DNA from: UCB3 sp964415605
Lineage (GTDB): Bacteria > Chloroflexota > Anaerolineae > Epilineales > Epilineaceae
Assembly (NCBI GenBank): GCA_964415605.1
Contig: CAYQBA010000121.1
Coordinates: forward strand, 1 to 14,579
Direction of reading: 5' to 3'
DNA length: 14,579 nucleotides
Shown here: piece by piece, positions 6,315-13,627 of the stretch
How positions within the stretch are numbered: position 1 is the first letter of the stretch
Layout: every line of letters begins with the position of its first letter
Notes under the pieces: generated by a model
The model's input: the letters and a program-made list of their open reading frames with translations, nothing else
The model's database searches: none
Told to the model about the DNA's origin: nothing
Made by a program: the position numbers and the translations under genes

Positions 6315-7355
6315 TCACACCCAAGACGCCGCCAGCGGCCTTCCCCCCGCCCGCCGGCATGTCCGTTGCCCAACCCGCGCCGCGGCGCCGTGCCTGGCGT
6401 CCTCGCCGCGACGGGCGCCGCGACGGCCTGGGGCCGACCGCAGCCGAGGGAGGCGATGTGGTGGGGCAGCCATACCCAGTCTGCGGCCCAACCCGACACA
6501 CGTCGCGCGAACCCGCACTCCGCGGCCCCGCTCGACCGGCGTCACGCCAACCCGCCCGCAGGGCCGCGTGCGCCAGGCGTCGGGTACGTACGCGACCGCC
6601 CGAGGATCCTCCGCGCCGCCCCCCGTGACCGCGATCGCTTCATCCCAGCCGCGTTCAGCATCCCGCCCACCGTCGCAGCAGGCCCCGCCATCGGCGTCGG
6701 GGCCCGCCCCCCCGTCGCAGCACGCCCCGCCATCGGCGTCGGGGCACGCCGCGTCGCCCATGATCTCGACCTCCACGCCGATGGCGGCCAGCATCGCGCG
6801 GCCCCAGCGGTCGATCTCGCCGCGCATCCACCAGCCAGCGTCCACGATGGCCAGCCCCGGTCGCCCATGCTCGTCCTCGACCCGCACGAGCGGCAGTTTG
6901 CGGCTGTCGGCCTCGATCCATGCCGCCCCGTCGCCGAGGCCCGCGCGGGCGAAGAGCGGCGCGATCCCGGCGGCGCGCGCGGCGCCGATGATGGTTGCCG
7001 CCGCGGCCTGCGCCTGGCTCTTGCCGAGCGGCATGCCCAGCGCCGCCAGCGCCAGGCTCGCGTCGCGGAAGCTCAGGCCGAGGAGGTGGAGCGCCGCGGC
7101 GAGGTGCTTGACGCCGACGGGCACCTGCCCGCGGTCGACGCCCGCCGGATAGGCGCGGAACGTTCGCCCGCAGTCGAGGCACGTGTAGCGGGCGGCGGGG
7201 ACGGCGGCCGGCTGCTCGGCGTGGGCGGGGCGGATCGCCTTGGCGACGGTCTGGCGCAGCCGCAGGCGACCGCTGCCGCAGCCGGCGTGCGGGCACGCGG
7301 GCGGCGGCGCGGCGGTCGCGCCGATCGGATCGCGGTACATCAGCTTGAGTTGCAT
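6315..7355 (-). pseudogene. Truncated transposase-like gene with zinc ribbon and HTH, low-complexity 3' end
   Basis: The frame starts at ATG 7355 (MQLKLMYRDPIG). It has a zinc-ribbon-like region (CPHAGCGSGRLRLRQTVAKA ... YTCLDCGRTFRAYP) and a helix-turn-helix-like segment (GVKHLAAALHLLGLSFRDAS), resembling the N-terminal DNA-binding part of ISL3-like transposases. A partial catalytic-domain-like stretch follows (WIEADSRKLPLVRVEDEHGR ... LAAIGVEVEIMGD). At about 6755 recognisable sequence stops and is replaced by a 42-base tandem repeat (ACPDADGGACCDGG) and Arg-rich sequence down to 6315 that does not look coding. The C-terminal catalytic half is missing, so it is presumably inactive. I saw no terminal inverted repeats. 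The exact IS family is uncertain; a non-transposase zinc-ribbon/HTH protein is the alternative. Confidence 0.55.
6670..6753. repeat. Two tandem copies of a 42-bp GC-rich repeat
   Basis: Copies are 6670-6711 and 6712-6753. Both begin CCGTCGCAGCA and share GCCATCGGCGTCGGGGC, with only a few differences. The length is a multiple of three, so on the minus strand it encodes two 14-residue repeats rich in Asp, Gly and Cys at the point where the transposase-like sequence degenerates. Confidence 0.8.
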
Positions 7356-7520
7356 GTGGGATCCAACGTCCGGCGCCGCCAAATGGTTCCATCGCCAGCC
7401 CAGGCCGCTTGTGGAGGCGGGCGGCCGGATACATAGTCTCCTCGGCCGCAGCAAACGGCTTGCGGGTGCGGCGACGGCTCGCGGTCCAGCCGAATGCCGG
7501 CGCGCGGTGATGCTCTCGCG

Positions 7521-7527
7521 AAAGGAG
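7521..7527 (+). promoter_or_regulatory. Ribosome-binding site AAAGGAG deciding a TTG start
   Basis: AAAGGAG lies 5 bases before TTG 7533 and places the start exactly at the family's conserved N-terminus (PSPFPGMDPYLE). The upstream in-frame ATG at 7494 has neither. Confidence 0.7.
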
Positions 7528-7532
7528 TGGGC

Positions 7533-8339
7533 TTGCCTTCGCCATTCCCGGGCATGGACCCGTACTTGGAAGACCCGATCGGCTGGCCGGGCGTACACCT
7601 CCTTCTGCTCGGCGGCATCCACGAACAGCTCGCGTCCGCGGTCGGGCCACGATACTACAATCACGTCGAAGAACGGGTCTACATCACCGATCCCCTTCGC
7701 GACGCAGGCTACGGCAAGCTGGTGCCCGACGTCATCGTCACCGAGCGCCAAGGCCCCTTGGCCCCCTTGCCTGAGCACGCGTCTGGGCTCGGTGCTCTGA
7801 CGCTGACGCCGCCGGTCGTCATCGAGTCGCTGCTCGACCCCGAGATCCATGACCGTTACCTACAGATTCACGACGCGCGTTCGCGCGAGGTGGTTGCGGC
7901 CATCGAGCTGCTCTCTCCCGCCAACAAGGTCCGGCGCAGCCGCGGCCGGCTGGCCATGCTCAAGCAGCGCGATCTCTTGCGCCGGGCGAACGTGCATTGG
8001 ATGGAGATTGACCTCCTGCGAGCCGGGGAACGCGATCCGCGGCTGGCCGGTCAGGGCGACTACTGCGTGGCGCTGTGGCCGGCGGGGGCGATGAAGCTCT
8101 ACGCGTGGTTCGCCGACCTGCGCGACCGGCTCCCCACCGTTTCGGTCCCGCTTGGAGAACCCGAAGCGCACGTCCTGTTGGATCTCCAGCAAGCCCTTGA
8201 CACCACGTACGGCCGCGCCCGCTTCGCCGACAGCGTCGATTACGCCATGCCCATTCCAGACCCGCCGCTCTCGCCGGCGGATCAGGCGTGGGTGGAACGG
8301 ATGGTGAAGGCGCCGCGGGCGCGGAGGGGCGGGGCGTGA
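7533..8339 (+). CDS. DUF4058 family protein
   Basis: The product has 268 residues from a TTG start. It opens with the DUF4058 hallmark (M)PSPFPGMDPYLE and then WPGVHLLLLGGIHEQL. Further conserved pieces are PRYYNHVEERVYI, LVPDVIVTER, VVAAIELLSPANK, LRRANVHWMEIDLLR and YAWFADLRDRLPTVSVPL. The family is widespread in Cyanobacteria, Planctomycetota and Chloroflexota and has no established function. The IELLSPANK...WMEIDLL pattern (acidic residue, then a basic or Asn-rich strand) recalls restriction-nuclease-like folds, but that is inference. No signal peptide or membrane segment is seen. The gene is divergent from the transposase remnant, 177 bases away, and stands alone on the plus strand. Confidence 0.88.
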   Translation: MPSPFPGMDPYLEDPIGWPGVHLLLLGGIHEQLASAVGPRYYNHVEERVYITDPLRDAGYGKLVPDVIVTERQGPLAPLPEHASGLGALTLTPPVVIESLLDPEIHDRYLQIHDARSREVVAAIELLSPANKVRRSRGRLAMLKQRDLLRRANVHWMEIDLLRAGERDPRLAGQGDYCVALWPAGAMKLYAWFADLRDRLPTVSVPLGEPEAHVLLDLQQALDTTYGRARFADSVDYAMPIPDPPLSPADQAWVERMVKAPRARRGGA

Positions 8340-8368
8340 GACAGGCACCACGACCGGTCTGATTCGCA

Positions 8369-8490
8369 TCACCCCACTCCCCGCAGCCACCGCCCGACCT
8401 TCTCCCGCCGCGTCGCCGGGTCCTGGACCGCCATCTGCCCGACCACCGCGAGCCAAATCCTCCAGCTTCGCCATCCCATCCCTGAACGCC
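8369..8490 (-). pseudogene. Deleted copy of the 3' end of the SprT-like gene
   Basis: Bases 8410-8490 match 2358-2436 closely (shared run ATCCTCCAGCTTCGCCATC, then TCCCTGAACGC), corresponding to FRDxMAKLEDPA of the SprT-like protein. Just downstream on the minus strand, the frame ending at TGA 8371-8369 reads GRWLRGVG, matching the intact gene's last residues ERWLRGAR. The roughly 500 bases between these parts in the intact gene, which encode the whole HExxH protease domain, are missing here. Confidence 0.65.
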
Positions 8491-8687
8491 CCGCCGCGCA
8501 CACGCTCCATGTCCCGACCGTCGGCACGGGCAGCGGATCACCTGCCGGGACCGTGAACGCTGTGTGGAACACGCTGCCGTGGTCGGTGCTGACCATCAAC
8601 CAGGGCTCCTACCCTGTGGCGGCGCCGCTGGCGGCGGCCGATACTCGGGTCGTGGCGGTGATGCGTGGGCCAAGTGCCTCAACGTGA
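8481..8687 (+). other. Orphan open stretch, possible gene remnant
   Basis: An open frame reads HTLHVPTVGTGSGSPAGTV, then NAVWNTLPWSVLTINQGSY and PVAAPLAAADTRVVAVM, ending at TGA 8685-8687. Its composition resembles an exported or structural protein more than random high-GC sequence, but there is no start codon with a ribosome-binding site and I recognise no family. It begins exactly where similarity to the SprT-like gene fragment ends. Confidence 0.2.
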
Positions 8688-8720
8688 AGCTCCGTTACTC
8701 CGGTGGGCGTTGGACCGTCG

Positions 8721-9350
8721 TCACTCGCGCCAGGCATACGGCACGAAGGCGCGCCAGATGCACGCGGTGGGTGGCGTGCTGGAGGGATCCGGTCGTTTGA
8801 ACCACGGAGTGGGCGTGGGGGTACGGCAGTCGTAGCATGAGGTTCCCATGACCTCTGCCGAGACACGGGTGAAGTTAGGGTCCGGGAATGGATCCAAGTT
8901 CACCCACTCGTAGCCCCTAGGATACGCCCCACAGGGCAGGCCGCAAAAGTACATCTCTCTTGTTTCGCCGGCCGGATCAGCCGTAGTTCGCCCATCGTAG
9001 AGCTTGTACCAACGCTGCTCGGAAGGCGCCCAGATGACCCACCACCCCTCAACCGGGTGAATCGATGGAGCTTGCCCAACCGTCATGAGCCGCACCCTTG
9101 CGTAGTTGATGTGGCCGGATGCGCCGTTGGGGCAGGTGTCGCGAATAAAATAGATCGCGCCATCCCGTGGTTGACAACGCGTCAGCAAGTCGTGCAGCCA
9201 GCTGCACGACGTGGCACTCTGTTGGGCGGACGTCGTGCCAAGGGAAGTGAGTGCTACTGCCAGGGCTGGGAGAACTGCAATCGTCCGCCGGCATAAACGC
9301 CAGTGCCAGACCCTTGAGTCGACCCTGCATTCCCCTTCGCCATGGCGCAC
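8721..9350 (-). CDS. Exported Cys-rich protein, paralogue of the large protein's N-terminal domain
   Basis: The GTG start at 9350 is chosen because TAGGAG (9363-9358) lies 7 bases upstream. The product has 209 residues, with a signal peptide late in the N-terminus: RRTIAVLPALAVALTSLG, then a likely cut TSA/QQ. The mature part shares with the large protein (9361-12091) the pattern ARVRL..G.APSIHPVEGWW ... YDGRTTADPAG ... YEWVNLDPFPDP...VSAEVM, followed by a Cys pair and a Pro/Thr linker. It ends soon after the linker begins (TPTPTPW ... YAWRE), where the large protein goes on for about 700 residues. It may therefore be the truncated front of a second large gene. An ATG at 9291 would start MRRTIAV if one C were removed, a possible alternative start. 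Base composition here is visibly less GC-rich than the flanks. Function is unknown. Confidence 0.65.
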   Translation of the reverse strand: MRHGEGECRVDSRVWHWRLCRRTIAVLPALAVALTSLGTTSAQQSATSCSWLHDLLTRCQPRDGAIYFIRDTCPNGASGHINYARVRLMTVGQAPSIHPVEGWWVIWAPSEQRWYKLYDGRTTADPAGETREMYFCGLPCGAYPRGYEWVNLDPFPDPNFTRVSAEVMGTSCYDCRTPTPTPWFKRPDPSSTPPTACIWRAFVPYAWRE

Positions 9351-9357
9351 GACAAGA

Positions 9358-9363
9358 CTCCTA
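9358..9363 (-). promoter_or_regulatory. Ribosome-binding site overlapping the upstream stop codon
   Basis: On the minus strand TAGGAG contains the TAG stop of the large Cys-rich gene and serves as a Shine-Dalgarno site 7 bases before GTG 9350. This implies coupled translation of the two genes. Confidence 0.6.
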
Positions 9364-12091
9364 CGGTGTCGCTGTTGGCGTGGGCGCACAGTTGCCCGCG
9401 AAGCAGCACACATAGGTCACGGTCATACGCCACGGCCTCACGGTCGTTTCGTTAACTTCCAGTTGCCAGCGCGTCGGCAGATCGTCCGAGTCGAAGATGC
9501 AATCCAGCCGGATCACCCAGTGTCGCCGGTCGGCGGCATAACAGATCGACACAGGGCTCATGACCTCGGTCTGGTCACCGCCGAATGCCCTAAGGATGCC
9601 AAGCGGAGGGATGGGGATGGGCGAAGCGGGACAACCGATAAGCTCGCCTGAACAGTCCCCTTGGGCGCAGCACAGGTCCACTTCAATGATCGCCGCATAG
9701 CGGTCATCACCCGCCCCGCAGAAGGCGGTGACCGGGAACGTCGCCCCAGTGTTGTCGATGAGCCCATCCAGAACGTCGCAATCCTCAGCGGTCGCTGGGC
9801 GGTCAGTGAATTGGAACTGCACCTGGCGGCCGGATGTGCAACATGACACGGCCGTCGGTCCAGGTGTCCATGTTGGCGTGGCCGTATGGGCCGGATCAGA
9901 GGTTGGCGTTGCTCCTGGAGGCGTCGGCGTCACCGTCCCGCACACGGCCTGCCACGTTGCTCCAACGGGCGGCGTCGGATCAAGCGTCGGCACGACCACC
10001 CCACAGCAGCCGTGCGCGGGCGTCGGCACTGGCGCGAGTTGCGGGCAGGTGGCACAGGGCGTGGTCGACGCGTTGGGCGTCGGCCGCGGATCCTCATCGC
10101 AGCACGCCTCCGGCGTCCCGGTCGAGCTTGGCACCGGACCACCCATGCCGCAGTTGGGGCAGTCGTTGCAGTGTGGATGGTCAGGACAGAGCGTTCGCCA
10201 AAACTCTGCCGCGGGCGCGCACACGAAACGCTGCTCGGGCCGAGGCTCCTCCTCTGAGATCGCCGGTATGAAGTCCTCAACGTAGTAGTGCACGCACGTG
10301 TCGTACGGGCAGTTGCCGCGGCTGACCATCGTCAGGAACGCGATGTTGCCCCCGAACGGCCGCGTCACCCGCTCAGCAGCATACGCCTCGACGTTGTGAT
10401 AGCACCACTCGCAGTTGCCGACAGGGCACCCCCCGTACCCGCCGGCTGGCAGCGGGGGCTGCTCGGTGGGCGACACCCGCAGCGCCCGACCCTGGCGACC
10501 ACACCTCGGGTCGTTGCAGTAGCCTTCCTTCGCAATTTCGCACATTCTGTCCACGTAGTTGCAGTCTGTGGTGAAGTACTCGTTGAGCGCCAGGAACCGG
10601 TCGCACCGGGCATCGGCGCCGTTGCCGGTGGCGTCGCTGTAGTTCACGATGCTCGTCCGCACGAACTCGAGGTGGGCCCCGGCATCCATGATGTTGCACA
10701 CGCCGATGTTCATCGACCCGTCGGCGTTGAGCGCATCGCGGAACCGCACCGCGCACACTACCGGACTCGTCGTCTTCTCACCCGGCGTCCGCGACATCTT
10801 CCAGCGGTATGGCACCCGGGCCGTCATCAGCAGGTCGGGATTGGCTGCCAGGTGCTCCCGCAGCGCGTTGTCCTCACACGCGCACTCGCCGAGATCGCTC
10901 GGGTCGAGGTAGATCTCCATCCAGTTCTTCGGCAGCCCGATCGCCCACCGGTCCAGGAACTGCCCGTCGCTGCTGATCGATAACAACTCGGCCACCAATG
11001 ACGACGAATCGCGTGCCATCCGGCACTCGGGCTCGGCGCAGTTCCACAGCCAGTAGTAGTCCACGCACTCGCCGGCGTGCTGCGTAGGGAACCCGCCGCC
11101 CGGCACGAGTGGAATGTCCCACAGCGATACACCGGCGAAGGACAACCCCTTGCACATCCCCGGATGCTCGAACCAATTCACCGCCCGCTGTCCGGGCAGC
11201 TGCCCGACGTAGAGCGGGTACCACTGCCGCCAGTCGACGAACGCCGGTCCGGTCCCCAGCCCACACGCCGCCGCAACCGGTGTGCCCGTGCCGACCGGCG
11301 TCGCCGTCGCCGGCGTCGGTGTCCGGTCGAGGGCGTCGGCGGCGGCGTGCACGACGCGCACGGCACCACCGTCGGCGGCGGCGGTGGGCTCGGGCACGCC
11401 GGCGTCCCCGTGCCCTGGCACGGCTCGCACGCCGTCGTCCCCGGCGCCACGCACTGGCAGCACACCGTCGGCGTCACGCCCGGCGTGGGCGTGGACGTCG
11501 GGGTGGGCGTGATCGTCGGCGTCGGTGACGGCGTCACGCAGCTCAGATTGCAGCCCGGTCCGCACGGGCACTCATCCTCGACCAGCACCGCGCTCACCGC
11601 CGACATCTCGGGGTCGATGGGATCGACGTGCTTCCAGCCGAACGCCAGCACGTCGTCGACGGCATCGCACGGGATGGGCGTCAGCGGCGGGGCGAACACC
11701 GAGTCCGGGCCGCGCGAGCGCCACGTGCCGAAGGGGTCGGCGGTGAAGCGCCCGTCGCTGATCCACGTGTCGCCCTCGTCGGTTCGGACGAGCCACCAGC
11801 CGTCGACCACTTCGACGCTGGGGGCCATGCCGCGGGTGTGGACGCGCACGACGCAGACCTCGCGGGGGCCGAGGGTGCCTTCAATGTAGGGCGATGGGGT
11901 GGGGCACAGGACGTCGCAAGCGACGGTCCCGTCGAGATCAGGCGCGGCGCCTTGCGCCGTCACGGCCGCCGGGGGTGCCTCACGACCGGCCGGCCATGCC
12001 TGCCACAGGGCGAGCCCCCCCCCCCCGCGACGAGGATGCAGACGAGACCCGCGAGGGTGCGAGGACGAAGGCGATGCGAGCGGATCGACAT
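9361..12091 (-). CDS. Large multi-domain Cys-rich exported protein with Pro/Thr linkers, two frameshifts
   Basis: Read through two one-base shifts, this is one gene of about 910 codons. ATG 12091 has GGAGGA 9 bases upstream and encodes MSIRSHRLRPRTLAGLVCIL, a signal peptide or anchor. The frame then breaks in a 12-C run (12015-12026) and again near 11324. Domain order: a WW-containing N-terminal domain (about residues 50-180; EVVDGWWLVRTDEGD, SDGRFTADPFG), a Pro/Thr/Cys linker, a central domain of about 340 residues (from FVDWRQWYPLYVG to NCEWCYHNVEAYAAE), a Cys-rich segment (CNDCPNCG, CCDEDPRPTPNASTTPC), a second Pro/Thr linker, and a C-terminal domain ending YVCCFAGNC plus a PTPTATP tail. 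More than 40 cysteines, many paired, point to an extracellular disulfide-bonded protein, probably on the cell surface. I do not recognise any domain. A paralogue of the N-terminal domain follows 10 bases downstream, and a copy of the C-terminal third lies at 175-1171. Confidence 0.7.
12015..12026. repeat. 12-C homopolymer at a frameshift site
   Basis: Twelve consecutive C on the plus strand (G on the coding strand) lie 22 codons into the large exported-protein gene. With 10 or 13 bases the signal peptide would join the mature protein in frame (LVA-GGG-LALWQAW); with 12 it does not. Confidence 0.9.
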
Positions 12092-12100
12092 GCGCACGAA

Positions 12101-12106
12101 TCCTCC
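12101..12106 (-). promoter_or_regulatory. Ribosome-binding site GGAGGA of the large exported protein
   Basis: A perfect GGAGGA on the minus strand lies 9 bases before ATG 12091. It fixes the true start and rejects the further upstream ATG at 12137, which lies in the other frame. Confidence 0.75.
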
Positions 12107-12129
12107 GTGGCGCACAGTCTACTACGGAA

Positions 12130-12165
12130 GCGTGCAATCCGATATTAATTGTTGTCTAACGACGA
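12130..12165 (-). promoter_or_regulatory. AT-rich island, possible promoter region of the Cys-rich operon
   Basis: The minus strand reads TTAGACAACAATTAATATC within otherwise very GC-rich sequence, 50-75 bases upstream of the ATG at 12091. No clean -35/-10 pair with correct spacing is seen, so only a promoter or regulator-binding region is suggested. Confidence 0.3.
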
Positions 12166-12270
12166 GACGGGATGGGCGCGCCCGGCACAAGCCAGGACTT
12201 CGCGCTCGAGGACGCGATAGGTGGCAGCAGCCCTGCCGCGCACACCGCCCGCACCGCCCCCCCTTGCCCC

Positions 12271-13623
12271 CTACCCCGGCCGCCGCCGCCACCGCACGTA
12301 GCGCACGACCTCCTCCGCCAGCAGCAGCGGCCCGCCCTCGCGCAGGATCTCCACCGCCCGGTACGGCAGCGACCCGATCGGCGTCGGCGCGAGCCGGTCC
12401 GGGCTCAAGCCCGCCGCCGGCCGGTCCGCCGCCCGGTACGGGTCCACGGCGAACCGCGCCAGCGCTTCCACCGTCCGCGACCACGCCAGCGCCGGCCGCG
12501 CCGCCGCGAAGCGCTCCGCGTAAGCCGCCCGCCCGCCCGGCGCGTCGAGCACGTCGGCCAGCGCCGCCGCCGTCGCGGGCACCGACTCCGGCGGCACCGC
12601 CCGGCCCAGCCCGCGCGCCGCGACCAAGTCCGCCAGCACGTCACCCTCCGTCACGACCATCGGCAGGCCCGCCCAGATGCAGTCGAGGAGCCGCGTCCGG
12701 AACGCGTAGCGCGTCTCGATGTGCGGCAGGTGGCAGCTCGCCCCGACGTCCGCCTCCAACAGGTAGCCCGCCCGCTCGGCGTACGGCACCCAGCCCGCGT
12801 TGAAGAAAACCGCGCGGTCCAGGAGCCCGAGCTCACGCGCCAGCGCCTCCGCCCGCGCCGCCATCGCCAGCTTCGGCTGATACAGGCTCGGCGAGCGCGT
12901 ACCCATGAAGAACAGCCGGACATCCCCGCGCGCCCGCGCCAGCTCCGCCACCGCGCGGATCAGCGTCAGCGGGTCGAACCAGTTCCAGATCCCTCCGCCC
13001 CACAGGATCACCCGATCGCCGGCGCCGATGCCGGGGACGACGCCGCGCAGCACCGGGCGCTCCGCCCGCGGCGGCTCGTCCGGGAGCCCGAACGGCATCA
13101 CGTCGACCAGCCGCCGCAAGCCCGCGTCGTCGTCGTACGTGGCCGGGTTGACCCGCCCCAGCGCCGTCAGCATCCCCAGCCAGAAGTCCCGCTGCTGCTC
13201 GCTGGCGCACACGAAGAAATCGCCCCGCTCGAGCTGCGCGCACAGCACGTCGAGGTCCTGCCGGTGGTAGCGCTCCCGGTTGGCCGACGACTCCGCCGCC
13301 CGCTGCGCCAGGTTCTCCAGCACGAACGGGTCGTAGATGTCCACCGCCAGCGGCCGGTCCAGCGCCGCCAGGAACGGGTAGTGCGCCAGGACCAGCCCCT
13401 GGACGAAGAGGGCGTCGGCCCGGTCGGCGGCGGCGCGCAAGGCGTCGCCCCGGACGTCGAACGCCACCGTCTCGAACGGCGCCGCCATCGCCGCGCCCGG
13501 CGCCGCCAGCACCACCTCGATCCCGCGCGCGTGCAGCGCCCGGGCGGCCTCCCAGGCACGGATGCTCGGCCCCGCCATGCGTTCGCCGATGGCATCGTTG
13601 GCCACCACGAGGAGGCGCGGCAC
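12271..13623 (-). CDS. Glycosyltransferase, GT4-like (GT-B fold)
   Basis: The product has 450 residues from a GTG start. The N-terminus LLVVANDAIGERMAGPSIRA (4-23) is the acceptor-side Rossmann opening of a common GT4-like group. The C-terminal donor domain shows ILWGGGIWNWFDPLTLIRAV (206-224), VRLFFMGTR (235-243), and RTRLLDCIWAGLPMVVTEGD (309-328), where sugar-nucleotide contacts are expected. No membrane segment is seen. Such enzymes transfer sugars onto lipid- or polysaccharide-linked acceptors at the cytoplasmic membrane face; donor and acceptor are unknown. It starts 4 bases after the stop of the membrane protein gene, so the two are surely co-transcribed and likely act in cell-surface glycan synthesis. 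The Pro/Thr-rich exported proteins just downstream could be targets, which is speculation. Confidence 0.85.
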   Translation of the reverse strand: MPRLLVVANDAIGERMAGPSIRAWEAARALHARGIEVVLAAPGAAMAAPFETVAFDVRGDALRAAADRADALFVQGLVLAHYPFLAALDRPLAVDIYDPFVLENLAQRAAESSANRERYHRQDLDVLCAQLERGDFFVCASEQQRDFWLGMLTALGRVNPATYDDDAGLRRLVDVMPFGLPDEPPRAERPVLRGVVPGIGAGDRVILWGGGIWNWFDPLTLIRAVAELARARGDVRLFFMGTRSPSLYQPKLAMAARAEALARELGLLDRAVFFNAGWVPYAERAGYLLEADVGASCHLPHIETRYAFRTRLLDCIWAGLPMVVTEGDVLADLVAARGLGRAVPPESVPATAAALADVLDAPGGRAAYAERFAAARPALAWSRTVEALARFAVDPYRAADRPAAGLSPDRLAPTPIGSLPYRAVEILREGGPLLLAEEVVRYVRWRRRPG

Positions 13624-13627
13624 GCGG

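Larger units (their letters stand above)
8340..8720. other. Gene-free stretch made of degenerate fragments
   Basis: About 380 bases without an intact gene. The left third is a deleted copy of the SprT-like gene's 3' end (8369-8490). The remainder contains a plus-strand open stretch to a TGA at 8685-8687 that reads like protein but has no start. No promoter or terminator was recognised. Confidence 0.5.

Noticed and set aside
6670..6753. CRISPR-like repeats
   Set aside because: Only two directly adjacent copies with no spacers and in a coding-type multiple of three.
5041..7152. Plus-strand open frame of 703 codons over the ligase and transposase regions
   Set aside because: Overlaps the ligase in another frame and looks like low-complexity high-GC noise; the ligase motifs are all in the 4706 frame.
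12175..12184. Perfect palindrome GGGCGCGCCC
   Set aside because: A 10-bp GC-only palindrome is common by chance here and has no associated site structure.
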